A DNA stretch of 64,000 nt from Candidatus Opimibacter skivensis (GCA_016721905.1 JADKHH010000033.1:124001-188000), one strand, 5' to 3'. Shown: positions 44,005 through 53,646, counted from the stretch's first letter. Made by a program: numbers and translations. The notes: a model not told the origin generated them from the sequence alone.

Positions 44005-45585
44005 TTACTGCCAGGTGATTTTGGTCTCCAGCTCCCATCCGGCACGCAACGGATCTGGTGTAAAAAATCTCTTTCGCTCAGGCTGCCGGCGGGTATGATA
44101 ATCCCCTGAGTCCCATATTCCGTTTCCGTTCAGGTCTTCGATGACTTCAATAGTGTATTTGCCAGGTGCCATACCGGACTTCTTGAGTTGTGCTGATGCC
44201 TGAAGGTCGATATTGAAACGCGCTGATGCTACCTCTCCGGTCTTCACCAATACCACATAATTTTTTGTAGAGTCAAGTCCATCCACGATCACCGTGAAGT
44301 CACCAAACTGATCTGCAGCAACGACTACGATGGTGTGACGGATGGTATCATTCATTCGTCCCCAGATATCTTTGACTGCACCAGGTAAAAAAGTTAAGGT
44401 ATACTTTGAAAGAGGTTTCCAGGCCGCGTCAATCGAAATCATTTTCTTGTTGACCGAATCAGTCTGCAAGGTAAATGGCACCATGCCCAGTGAATCATTC
44501 ACAAGCGTAATCCTTGCAGTGTCGACCAACTCGAAAGGGACCGTACCATTAAACTGGGCGGTGGCCAACGGATGCAATCTGCTCGTCACTGTCGTCACGC
44601 GCAGAGGCCAGGATATAGGTGAAGCTCCCGGAGCAATTTTGATACGTGTGGTATCCTCAAGCAAAATAGCTTCTCCAAAATAATTTTTAACTGCATTGTA
44701 CCAGACATGCAGTGTATCACCATCCCATGCAGTGACTGCTCCTTCAACTTCCGGATTAAACCGAGGCGTCTGCTTAGGTACCGGACCGTCAACAATTACT
44801 TTAATCCATCCAGGCACCGTATGTATTACATCACGGATGATCGGTTGCCTTACTTTGGGAAAAACCTTGATCTCCGGAAGTAATGCAGTTGGTCTCAGGG
44901 TATAAATATTGTAATCGATCCATCCAAACAATTCGGTGTCCTGATCATATAGAAAATTGAGATTGTCATCCTTGAGTGCCACGACATTAAATGAATCAGC
45001 GCGTATGTTCGACATCGCCCATTTACCTTCTTTGTTGGTCTTGGCTACGTATTCTGGCTTGCGCTTGTACACAGCACTATCTATTCCTACCGGATACAGC
45101 ATGACCCACACGCCTTCTGCAGGAGTGAGTGTAACCGCATTGATGACAGTGCCACTCATCTTGACAGAATCGAGTACATCACCTGTTGAGAATACGAAAG
45201 CATAATTCTCCAGCACATTGCCTTCATTGAGATCAGCAATCGCGCTACCGAAGTTGAGGGTGTAGGTTGTTTCTTCGAGCAGACTATCCGGTAGCGTAAT
45301 CACGATTGATTTTCCTTTTTGTTTGACCACCGGTTGCTCTGGCATGAGAGGAGAGATTACCAGTTGGGTCGCGACATCCTTGATCGTAAACCACTCATCA
45401 AATGTGATGGTGATTTCATCTTCTTTAAAATTGGTTTGTTGGTTTGGAGTCGATACTTCCTCAATAATGACCGGAGGCAGCGTATCCACAGGACCGCCGG
45501 TCGGGCTCTTTGGAGCCGCGCACGAAGCCAGGAAGACCACCAAGGCGGCCAATAACAGAGAAAAAGGGTGCTTTTGGAAAAACAT
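44005..45585 (-). CDS. Lipoprotein with N-terminal SbsA-type Ig-like domain
   Basis: The 526-residue protein has a lipoprotein signal (PFSLLLAALVVFLASCAAP) followed by the typical start PKSPTGGPVDTLPPVIIEEV. The Ig-like (Big_5/SbsA) domain has ITITFDEWFTIKDVATQLVI, and further beta-sandwich domains follow. The C-terminal part resembles pre-peptidase or carboxypeptidase-regulatory-like folds (GKYTIEVIEDLNGNGIWDSG). Such surface or periplasmic lipoproteins are common in Bacteroidota, and their role is not defined. The gene is monocistronic on the minus strand. Confidence 0.85.
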   Translation of the reverse strand: MFFQKHPFSLLLAALVVFLASCAAPKSPTGGPVDTLPPVIIEEVSTPNQQTNFKEDEITITFDEWFTIKDVATQLVISPLMPEQPVVKQKGKSIVITLPDSLLEETTYTLNFGSAIADLNEGNVLENYAFVFSTGDVLDSVKMSGTVINAVTLTPAEGVWVMLYPVGIDSAVYKRKPEYVAKTNKEGKWAMSNIRADSFNVVALKDDNLNFLYDQDTELFGWIDYNIYTLRPTALLPEIKVFPKVRQPIIRDVIHTVPGWIKVIVDGPVPKQTPRFNPEVEGAVTAWDGDTLHVWYNAVKNYFGEAILLEDTTRIKIAPGASPISWPLRVTTVTSRLHPLATAQFNGTVPFELVDTARITLVNDSLGMVPFTLQTDSVNKKMISIDAAWKPLSKYTLTFLPGAVKDIWGRMNDTIRHTIVVVAADQFGDFTVIVDGLDSTKNYVVLVKTGEVASARFNIDLQASAQLKKSGMAPGKYTIEVIEDLNGNGIWDSGDYHTRRQPERKRFFTPDPLRAGWELETKITWQ

Positions 45586-45604
45586 GGGGCAAATATATCA
45601 GTAT

Positions 45605-46044
45605 TCAAAGGAACGTCTGTCAGGGGACAGAAAGTACTGAGTATCAATATCCAATAGCCAACAAGGAAGGAAAAGTGAAAAGGTATTGTCTGGATACAGA
45701 TTCTCCTGCTTTTCAATATCCAAACCAACAAGAAAGAAAAAGAAAAAAGATTTTGGGGGGAGAAAGATTGTTATTTTTAAAAAAAACAAAAAGCGCAAAA
45801 AAAAAAAGGGGGGGGGAGGTTGGGGGGGGGCGCAGGAAAGAAAAAAAGGAAGGAGTGGGGGGGAGGAAAAAAAGAAAGAAAAATGTGAGGTGGGAGAGGG
45901 TTTTTAGAGACAGTTTCTTATCAACCCAAACCCCAAGGAAGGAAGGAAGGAGAAAATTGTTCTTGCTTTTTTGGTCAGCAGGGAATATTATTGTCTCTAC
46001 ATCCATTTTGGATTTTGAAATCACCAGTTAAAAACAAACCACTC
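45605..46044. repeat. Left repeat block of the four-helix-bundle cassette, with purine-rich filler
   Basis: CTGTCAGGGGACAG (45617-45630) precedes a dispersed repeat with CAATATCCAATAGCCAACAAG and GAAAAGTGAAAAGGTATTGT followed by CTGGATACAGAT (45640-45701). This last part is the inverted partner of 46420-46451. A degenerate second copy starts near 45714 (CAATATCCAAACCAACAAG) and perhaps a third near 45925. Between them, 45735-45900 is almost only A and G with runs of 7-11 identical bases. No gene is supported here. Confidence 0.75.
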
Positions 46045-46419
46045 ATGGCACGAAATAACCTTGAGGAACGACTCATTGATTTTGCAGTCTTGATCATTCA
46101 AATCGTCAATAAAATGCCAAACACGGTTGCAGGGAAACAACTTTCTTCTCAGCTCATACGATCAGGCACTTCTCCGGCATTGAATTATGGCGAAGCTCAA
46201 GGCGCAGAATCACGCAAAGATTTTGTCCACAAACTTAAGGTTGTACTCAAAGAATTGAGGGAATCTCATATTAACCTTCGGATTATCCATAAAGGAAACA
46301 TCCTCGTAAATGATGAACACGTCATTTATGGCATACAGGAAAGTGATGAACTTGTTGCCATCTTTATCAAAAGCATAGAAACTGCTAAAAGAAATTTAGC
46401 AAAGGAAGGCAAAACATAA
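46045..46419 (+). CDS. Four-helix-bundle protein (23S rRNA-intervening-sequence / Avd-like family)
   Basis: The 124-residue protein matches the four-helix-bundle family (PF05635), first seen inside 23S rRNA intervening sequences and related to Avd of diversity-generating retroelements. Visible features are LEERLIDFAVLIIQIVNKMP, GKQLSSQLIRSGTSPALNYG, EAQGAESRKDFVHKLKVVLK and ELRESHINLRII. I start at ATG 46045; the longer ORF from 45991 reads through repeat DNA. It is flanked by inverted copies of a dispersed repeat, unlike any neighbour. Its molecular role outside DGRs is not known, and no reverse transcriptase is nearby. Confidence 0.88.
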   Translation: MARNNLEERLIDFAVLIIQIVNKMPNTVAGKQLSSQLIRSGTSPALNYGEAQGAESRKDFVHKLKVVLKELRESHINLRIIHKGNILVNDEHVIYGIQESDELVAIFIKSIETAKRNLAKEGKT

Positions 46420-46602
46420 ATCTGTATCCAGACAAATACTTCTCACTTTTCATTGGCTACTCGTGCTGAGCGTAGTCGAAGTATTGGCTATTCCTTATTG
46501 AAAAAAGCCAAGAACTGTCTCCTGACAAATACTTCCCACTTTTCCTTGGCTATTGGCTATTCCTTATTGAGAAAAAGCATAATCTGCCTTCAGGCAGAAA
46601 CT
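46420..46602. repeat. Right repeat block of the four-helix-bundle cassette
   Basis: ATCTGTATCCAGACAAATAC and TTCTCACTTTTC (46420-46451) are the reverse complement, with about three mismatches, of the left block. They are followed by GTGCTGAGCGTAGTCGAAG (a dispersed motif), then CTGTCTCCTGACAA (46515-46528), CTTCCCACTTTTCCTTGGC and two copies of TTGGCTATTCCTTATTGA. Read on the minus strand the second part equals the solo repeat at 18575-18622. Confidence 0.78.
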
Positions 46603-47529
46603 CTATTCAAATCCTCTGTTCAACGGATGAAACGCATTAATCGTCTCACGCAGATAATCAGCGTTGAGATGTGTGTAGATTTCAGTGGTGGTGATGGACG
46701 CATGGCCGAGCATTTCTTGCACGGCGCGAAGATCGGCGCCGCCTTCGACGAGATGAGTGGCAAAGGAATGCCGAAGGCTGTGGGGTGATATCGTCTTCGT
46801 GACACCGGCATTGGCGGCGGTGTCTTTGATGATATTGAAGATCATGACGCGGGATAGTTTTTTTCCACGGCGGTTGAGAAACAGGATGTCCTTCGAGGTA
46901 CTGTCGATATTCATCATGCGGTTGCGGTCGCCTTCGAGGTACATCTGGATCTGGTGCAGGGCTTCCTGGCCGATGGGAACGAGGCGCTCTTTATTATTCT
47001 TGCCGATGACGCGGATGATCTGCATGTCGGGGAAGATATTGCTAATGAGTAAGCCTGTGAGTTCTGATACACGCAAGCCACAAGCATACAAAGTCTCGAT
47101 GATTGCGACATTGCGCACACCTTGCGGATGGCTGCGGTCAATGCTGTCGATCATACGACGGATCTCTTCATAACTAAGAACCTCCGGCAGATACTGCCCT
47201 GTCTTCGGACTGTCAACAAGCTCTGTCGGATCGGCAGCGAGCATGTCTTCCAGAATCAGATATTGATAGAAAGCACGGATACCTGACAACATTCTTGCCT
47301 GAGTTCTATGACTGATCTCTACCTCATTGAGTACATGGAGAAATTGTTCGATCTGATGGGATGTAACTGCAGTCGGTGAATTGACACCAAGATCTTTGAC
47401 CATAAACAACGCGATGCGGCGCACATCCCGTGTATATGCTTCAATGCTATGACCGGACAGCCCCTTCTCAAGCGTGAGGTAGGCAATAAACCCTTTTATC
47501 GTTGAATCCCAATCCATTTGTTGGCGCAA
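46603..47529 (-). CDS. xerD: Site-specific tyrosine recombinase XerD
   Basis: XerD and XerC resolve chromosome dimers at dif. The 308-residue protein has the N-terminal SAM-like domain (FIAYLTLEKGLSGHSIEAYT) and the catalytic domain. The active-site arginine is in YACGLRVSELTG, the lysine region in VIGKNNKERLVPIG, HxLRH in SPHSLRHSFATHL, the histidine in LGHASITTTEIYTH and the tyrosine is the Y of the same stretch. Length and spacing fit a housekeeping XerD. Its place beside the repeat-flanked cassette is probably chance, but is noted. Confidence 0.93.
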   Translation of the reverse strand: MRQQMDWDSTIKGFIAYLTLEKGLSGHSIEAYTRDVRRIALFMVKDLGVNSPTAVTSHQIEQFLHVLNEVEISHRTQARMLSGIRAFYQYLILEDMLAADPTELVDSPKTGQYLPEVLSYEEIRRMIDSIDRSHPQGVRNVAIIETLYACGLRVSELTGLLISNIFPDMQIIRVIGKNNKERLVPIGQEALHQIQMYLEGDRNRMMNIDSTSKDILFLNRRGKKLSRVMIFNIIKDTAANAGVTKTISPHSLRHSFATHLVEGGADLRAVQEMLGHASITTTEIYTHLNADYLRETINAFHPLNRGFE

Positions 47530-47571
47530 GTTACAGCCATCAAATGGAAAGTACCCTCAACCCCTATCCTG

Positions 47572-50059
47572 CTAGCCTTGAACTGCAGCAGCGCGCTGTT
47601 TTTCATCTTCAGCTCCTCCTGCCCTCCTGCGGGAAGGAGCTACCTGAGAATCACCAAAACGGTGCGTATACGATACCGTTGCCATGCGGGTATCTCTGTA
47701 GACATCAAATGACTCCTCGTAGTTAGTGTACTTGATAAATGCCGAAGGCAGATTCGTCCAGAAGATATCCGTAAAGGTCAGTTTGAGTGTCGAACGCTTT
47801 TTGAAAAGTTGCTTTTGGATACCTGCGCCTAATCCCCACATTGGATCCAGATTCATAAACGCATATTGCTCGCGGGTATGGTAAGAGAAATTCAATTCAG
47901 CTGCCCAATCATTGCCGAGGATAAATGTGTTGTTGGTTCGCATGTCCAATACAAGATTTCCATCATTGAGTTCTGTGTCGGCATAGTTCCCGATGTAGTT
48001 GCCGAGGTAACAAGAGAAAGAATTATTGCTGTTCCACCATTTACCGACATTGACTGGTATGCCGATTGAAAGCGAATAATAATCTGCTTCATCAAGATTT
48101 CGATCAGTTTGCACTGTGACACGTTCTTCTCCTTCTACAGGCCCAACTACTTGTGTGATGTTGTCAGTGGTTCGTGCATATGAAAGAGAAGCTGTATAGC
48201 GCTTGAAACAAAGTATGGTTCCACTCAAATGACCAGGTGAACTGTGGATTGAGATAAGGATTCCCTTCACGATACGTGCTTGGATCAAGGAAAAACTTAA
48301 ACGGATTCAATTGCTGATATGAAGGTCGGTCAAGGCGGCGGCTCATGTTAAGACCCATCGCGTAGTTATCTGAAAATGAATAGTTGAGAAACACGCTTGG
48401 AAACAGATTTGTGTAATTGCGGTCAAAGGAAACACCGTTGATGAGTTGAGTGCCATCTGCTACTGTTTGTTCGACGCGCAGACCAGACTGGATGCTGAAT
48501 TTCGTCCAGTTGTAATTGAAATTGACATATGCTGCATTGATCAGCTCATCATACAGGAAGTGATTACTAATGGTGCTATCGAAAACCGGATTGTTGACAT
48601 CGCTTTCGTCATAGAATTGGAGATCATTATCAGCGCTGACAAGACTTGTCTTCACCCCTGCCTCAAATCTGGCAGCTTCATTGATAGGATATGCATAGTC
48701 AGCCTTGGCTGATTTGATGTTGAGATTACCATTTAGATCACCGACGAGCAGATAAAATGGCAAATACTCTTCTCCGTTGACATCGTAATAGCGGGTAGTA
48801 AATTGCTGTTCTGTTTCATTCCAGTACCTGGCTACATCCAGATCGACGGTGAGTTCCTGCTTCTTTTTGGGAAAGGTGTGTTTCAGGTTGGCATTCAGTG
48901 AATACGAAGGCCATAGATCACTGCTTTCATTGGTAGTGGCAAATGCGGAGACCACCTCCTGAGCACCGTTTTCTACATTGCTTTTGTTTTGCCCTGATGG
49001 TTTAAAAGCATTGATGTTTCCATTGGCGAGAATTCCTACCAGGGTATTCGGTGAGATGGTGTAGTCGACACCAAATCTCGCTGAATGAAAATGATATGGT
49101 ATTACGAGATAATTTTTCTGATCGTAGGCACCAGTGCGTTGGCCATTCTCAAAAAAGGCGCGATAGAGGCGGAGATCATTGAAGCCTTCACGGTAGTTGT
49201 AATTGTAGCCACCGAAAATATTCAGGTCTTTCGAACGGCGGTTGAGTGAAACACCAATACCTGCCTTGGGATACACGCCCTGGCTATAGCTGGAGGTCAG
49301 GGTACCATTCGTTCCCATGTTAGCATCTTTCTTGAGACGGATGTCTATGATACCGGCATTGCCTGCTGCATCATATTTAGCGGATGGATTGGTAATTATC
49401 TCTATGCGATCGATACTACCAGCTGGCATGGCCTTGAGGTAATTGGAGAGCTCCTGTCCTGACATCGGGGTGATCTTTCCATCAATCATAAAGATCACGC
49501 CTGATCTGCCGCGTATGGAAATGGATTCCCCAGCGCTCACGACGATGCCAGGCGCCCGTTCGAGCACTTCTAAAGCATTGGAACCTGCTGCCAGGATACT
49601 GTTTTCGACATTGACGATCATGCGGTCGGCTCTTCTTTCAATAAAAGGTCTTTGGGCGACAACACTGACTTCCGCGAGTTCGAGTCCATCAGGACGGAGT
49701 ATAATTTCTGGAAGTGGTGAAACGGTCTCACCATCCACTACTTCAAATGTTTCTGTTGAATAATCCTTGTATCCCAGGAAAGAGACATTGAGATAATAAC
49801 TTCCAGCCGGTATTTCTACAAACTGAAATGTGCCATCGACGTCGGTAAACTCTGCCTTGACAAACACAGAATCAGGTAGTCGCATCAGACTCACGGTAGC
49901 CACATCAACAGGTTGATAAATACTATCCTTAACAATACCTGTGATCGTATTTGCATAAAGACCATTAATACCCCATGCAGAGATATTGACGATAATAAAG
50001 CAAGCGATATATGAATACTTGCTGATGGATAGATGGATGCGATGCATAGCTGATGTCAT
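47572..50059 (-). pseudogene. Outer-membrane beta-barrel protein with carboxypeptidase-like N domain, one frameshift
   Basis: Two minus-strand frames (50059-48164 and 48288-47572) are halves of one protein of about 828 residues. After a signal segment comes a carboxypeptidase-regulatory-like domain (ITGIVKDSIYQPVDVATVSL), a plug domain (SILAAGSNALEVLERAPGIV, IRGRSGVIFMIDGK) and an outer-membrane barrel of the OMP_b-brl_3 type ending in SRRRAGGAEDEKQRAAAVQG. Frame changes at an AAA triplet (48206-48208). Removing one T on the coding strand restores NHTLFKRYTASLSYARTTDN. Apart from that base the gene looks intact. TonB-dependent transport is possible; the family is often annotated as TonB-dependent receptor. 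Confidence 0.87.
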
Positions 50060-50217
50060 TTAATTCAGCATCTAAATAACTCACATTAGAAATGTAACAT
50101 CGACCTATTCGGCTAAACGGTGAAAAAGGGGTGTCAGGGCAAGACATGGGACGACCAAGGCCAGGCGGAGGTATACGGTTAATGTGAATGAAATGAAACA
50201 AAAGCCAAAATGGCTGG

Positions 50218-50225
50218 TATCTTTG
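50218..50225 (+). promoter_or_regulatory. Candidate -7 box (TATCTTTG) directly before ppc
   Basis: An exact TANNTTTG match ends seven bases before the ppc ATG, so a transcript starting there would have almost no leader. No convincing -33 box was located. Confidence 0.35.
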
Positions 50226-50232
50226 AATAGCT

Positions 50233-52794
50233 ATGGATCAAACCGCGCTTAAAAAATTTGACAGGCATGTGGGAACCAAGTACCACTTGTTCAACAGCTT
50301 GTTTTTAAGACTCCCCTTTGACCTTATTCATCAGACCGGGATACTACTGCCATTGCTGTCAGAACTTTGCCAGACGAGCTATAAGATGGGAAAGAGTCCA
50401 CAGGAGATCATTGATGGCTTCTTTGAAGAATACCTGACCGGTGCTGAAGCAAGTGAGAAGACCGATCTCCTGTTCAACTTTATCAAATACATCGAGCGTC
50501 AGGTAGTGCTCTTTGATGCGGTGGAGGAAGCTGCTTTTGACAAACTGCATGATCCGGATGGTCCGGGAACAGTGTATGATATGGTGACCAAAGCTCAGTC
50601 CAATGGGTTGAGCGAATCATTGCTTCACAAACTCGAGGAATATCGGCTGCGCATCGTGCTCACGGCGCATCCAACACAATTTTATCCAGGCACAGTACTG
50701 GGAATCATCACTGATCTATCCGCAGCGATCAGGGACAACCGGATATTTGAAGTCAATGATTTGTTGCTTCAATTAGGTAAAACCCCTTTTGTCAAGCGAA
50801 CTAAACCAACTCCGTTAGATGAAGCAAAGAGTCTGATCTGGTTCTTGCGAAAAGTATTCTATGATGCAGTGCCGGAGATCGTGACTAAGATTGAAGACAC
50901 ACTTCAGATACCACTGCCGAGGAAAGACTTCATTGATCTTGGCTTCTGGCCGGGAGGTGACCGCGATGGCAATCCGAATGTAACAGCGGAGATTACCTTG
51001 GAGACCGCGGCTCAATTGCGCAAAGCTATTCTGAATTGCTACATTGAAGATGTCCATAAACTACGCCGACGCCTTACCTTTCAGCATGTATATGAGCAGA
51101 TCACGGCTATTGGAGAAAAATTAGGAAAGACACTATTTGACGATGTCAATGGATACAGTGGGCCGGCTGCACTGACTGAAGAATTGTTGGCATTGCGTCT
51201 TGTCCTAGAACAACAACATGATAATTTGTTTGCAGAAGGTCTGGATGAGTTTATCACCAAAGTATCGTTGTTTGGATTTCACTTTGCTTCCCTCGACATC
51301 CGGCAGGAAAGTCGAAAGCATGAGGCATTGGTGGAAGAAATCATTTTACACAAAGCAGGTCAACCAGCGTTGGATGCGTATCGATTGAAGAGTATTCATG
51401 ATAAAATGGAATACCTGAATTCTTGTACCTGGACCATCGATGCTAATGTGACCAATGACCCAACCTCGATTGATATCATCAGATCCATGCAGGCCATCCG
51501 GAAAATTCAACAGACTAATGGTACAAAGGCATGTCATCGATATGTGATCAGCAATTCGCGTCATGCGCTAGATGTGTTTTCGATTTTGATGCTCATGAAG
51601 TGGATTCATGGCCATGATCAGCAGAACCTCGATATCGTCCCTTTATTTGAATCCATTGATGATCTAGGCACTGCAGCAGAAGTCATGCAGGAATTGTATT
51701 CGTTTGCACCATATGCTGTGCATCTGAAAGCGAGAGGGCAAGTACAAACGGTGATGCTTGGATTTTCGGATGGTACAAAGGATGGAGGTTACCTCAAAGC
51801 TAACTGGTCCATCTATACGTGCAAGGAGGAAGTTACAGCGACCTCGAGAGCGAATGGTGTCAAGGTGATCTTCTTTGATGGCCGTGGTGGTCCACCGGCA
51901 AGAGGTGGTGGGAATACACATAAATTTTATTCGTCACTCGGACCGTCGATTGAAAATAAGGAAATTCAACTGACGATACAGGGGCAGACGATTAGCTCCA
52001 ACTTCGGCAACAAAGATCTGGCTATCTACAATATTGAGCAACTGCTCACTGCAGGTATTGAAAATGACCTTTATCCAAACCGGACGCCGGGATTGACTAC
52101 CGAGCAGAGAAGTCTCATCAACGATATGGCTGATAAGGCCTATCAGTCTTATGTTGAGTTAAAATCTCATCCTGACTTTCTAACTTACCTGCAGGAAAAC
52201 GGAACCTTGTCGTACTATGGAGAATCCAATATTAGTAGCAGACCTGATAAACGCGGTGGTGGTAAAATGACGCTCGAAAGTCTGCGTGCTATTCCTTTTG
52301 TCGGCTCGTGGAGCCAGTTGAAACAAAACGTCCCCGGCTACTATGGCTTCGGAACGGCGCTGCAGCAATTGAATGCATCTGGTCAGGGTGAGGAAGTGAA
52401 AGACCTCTACCATGAGTCCAGATTTTTTCAGACGTTAGTTGGGAATAGTATGCAGTCGTTGGCAAAGTGTTATTTCCCATTGACAGCTTTCCTCTCAACA
52501 GATCCTGAATTTGGCGAGATTTGGAATATGATCCATGAAGAATTTGAGCGATCGCAACAACTGCTGATCCAGACCACCGGCGAAGTACAATTGTTGGGCA
52601 ATCAGACTATCCGGGAATCAATCCACCTGAGGGAGGACATTGTACTACCCCTGCTGACGATCCAGCAATATGCGTTGTTGCAGATCAATCATCTAGGCGA
52701 TAGTGAAGGAGATCAAACGTTGAAAGCGCTATATCGGAAGCTGGTGACGCGGACGATGCCGGGGATTATCAATGCGGCGAGGAATTCGGCTTAA
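50233..52794 (+). CDS. ppc: Phosphoenolpyruvate carboxylase
   Basis: PEP carboxylase makes oxaloacetate from PEP and bicarbonate to refill the TCA cycle. The 853-residue protein is of bacterial length. It has the catalytic histidine in VLTAHPTQF, GFWPGGDRDGNPNV, LDIRQESRKHE, the MLGFSDGTKDGGYL active-site stretch, FFDGRGGPPARGGG, AIPFVGSWSQ and the C-terminal end GIINAARNSA in place of the usual ...RNTG. All catalytic segments are present. It is divergent from the beta-barrel gene and stands alone. Confidence 0.96.
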   Translation: MDQTALKKFDRHVGTKYHLFNSLFLRLPFDLIHQTGILLPLLSELCQTSYKMGKSPQEIIDGFFEEYLTGAEASEKTDLLFNFIKYIERQVVLFDAVEEAAFDKLHDPDGPGTVYDMVTKAQSNGLSESLLHKLEEYRLRIVLTAHPTQFYPGTVLGIITDLSAAIRDNRIFEVNDLLLQLGKTPFVKRTKPTPLDEAKSLIWFLRKVFYDAVPEIVTKIEDTLQIPLPRKDFIDLGFWPGGDRDGNPNVTAEITLETAAQLRKAILNCYIEDVHKLRRRLTFQHVYEQITAIGEKLGKTLFDDVNGYSGPAALTEELLALRLVLEQQHDNLFAEGLDEFITKVSLFGFHFASLDIRQESRKHEALVEEIILHKAGQPALDAYRLKSIHDKMEYLNSCTWTIDANVTNDPTSIDIIRSMQAIRKIQQTNGTKACHRYVISNSRHALDVFSILMLMKWIHGHDQQNLDIVPLFESIDDLGTAAEVMQELYSFAPYAVHLKARGQVQTVMLGFSDGTKDGGYLKANWSIYTCKEEVTATSRANGVKVIFFDGRGGPPARGGGNTHKFYSSLGPSIENKEIQLTIQGQTISSNFGNKDLAIYNIEQLLTAGIENDLYPNRTPGLTTEQRSLINDMADKAYQSYVELKSHPDFLTYLQENGTLSYYGESNISSRPDKRGGGKMTLESLRAIPFVGSWSQLKQNVPGYYGFGTALQQLNASGQGEEVKDLYHESRFFQTLVGNSMQSLAKCYFPLTAFLSTDPEFGEIWNMIHEEFERSQQLLIQTTGEVQLLGNQTIRESIHLREDIVLPLLTIQQYALLQINHLGDSEGDQTLKALYRKLVTRTMPGIINAARNSA

Positions 52795-52822
52795 TATTTC
52801 CCTTGTTCCATGATTTGTCATT

Positions 52823-53177
52823 TGTCGTTTCGACTCCGCTCAACGACCGGAATTTTTACTCGGAGCACAGATTCTTTTTGATTCTCCAATAGATACAGCT
52901 ACAGCTCGATGACGTTTCGACTTCGCTCAACGTCTTTGAAATTGGTTACGTGAATCCATGAAGTCGACAAGACCTGACTTGAAGCGAGAGTCAAAACGAC
53001 AACTTGGGATTGACGTTTTGACTTCAATCATCGTCTTGGTGAATGATTATGGATATCATTGAAGTCGTTGAGCGGAGTCGAAACGACGAGTGTAATATTT
53101 TCCGAATGGGCAGTAACATACTTACGACGTTGTGTCATGGGCAAAAATTCCGGTCGTTGAGCGGAGCCGAAACGACA
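52823..53177. repeat. 355-bp gene-less element bounded by 35-bp inverted repeats
   Basis: TGTCGTTTCGACTCCGCTCA and the rest of a 35-base arm (52823-52857) recur inverted at 53143-53177 with one mismatch. Inside are further copies of the TTTCGACTTCGCTCAACG motif in both directions (near 52913, 53019 and 53060). The sequence resembles a MITE or REP cluster and encodes nothing. The same motif family makes up 61396-61690. Confidence 0.78.
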
Positions 53178-53217
53178 TGATGGTATCGTCTGTGGATTCT
53201 GACCCTAGCCCCTAAAC

Positions 53218-53610
53218 CTAATGTCTACTCGAAAAACCTTCAGCCCCGTCCCCTTTATTGTAAAACTGGCTAAACTGATCAATCCATCCACCCTTTATAA
53301 TTGGCTCAGCTTTTAACATTTCACTAATCTTCACAAGATCAACCTGCTGTCCATCAGATTCATAAATTATTTTAAACTCTTTATTTTCTTCAAAGATTCT
53401 GAGGAAATCAAATAATAAGCCTGATAATAGTTCATAGGCCAAACTATCAAGTTCTGATTTTTGGGTATTGTCCATGATAGAAAATAGATGTTTAAACCTC
53501 TCAGTTTCTTTTAAGTCCTCCAAACTATATTTAACTATTGATGCATTATTATCAAATGCTTTAGTAATTAGTAATTTTCCAAAGAGATTAAGTATTTCTT
53601 GATTATTCAT
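53218..53610 (-). CDS. Hypothetical AT-rich gene
   Basis: The 130-residue protein (MNNQEILNLFGKLLITKAFD... to GDGAEGFSSRH) is acidic and helical with no signal peptide or membrane segment. I do not recognise it. Its DNA is clearly richer in A+T than its neighbours, and it sits between a MITE-like element and the GAF gene, so recent acquisition is possible. The stop falls at the start of the repeat-rich spacer. It looks like a real gene from codon pattern and compact amphipathic helices, but without homology evidence. Confidence 0.55.
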   Translation of the reverse strand: MNNQEILNLFGKLLITKAFDNNASIVKYSLEDLKETERFKHLFSIMDNTQKSELDSLAYELLSGLLFDFLRIFEENKEFKIIYESDGQQVDLVKISEMLKAEPIIKGGWIDQFSQFYNKGDGAEGFSSRH

Positions 53611-53646
53611 TTCTTAAGGATTATTTAATATTATCCATCTAAAAAA

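Noticed and set aside
45686..45907. ORF across the purine-rich tract
   Set aside because: It encodes only Lys/Gly/Arg-rich low-complexity sequence; opposite-strand ORFs are Phe/Pro-rich mirrors of the same tract.
46045..46419. Diversity-generating retroelement (Avd-like gene)
   Set aside because: There is no reverse transcriptase, template repeat or variable repeat in the window; the protein belongs to the wider four-helix-bundle family.
46603..47529. Integrase belonging to the neighbouring repeat-flanked cassette
   Set aside because: Sequence length and motifs are those of housekeeping XerD, and it lies outside the inverted arms.
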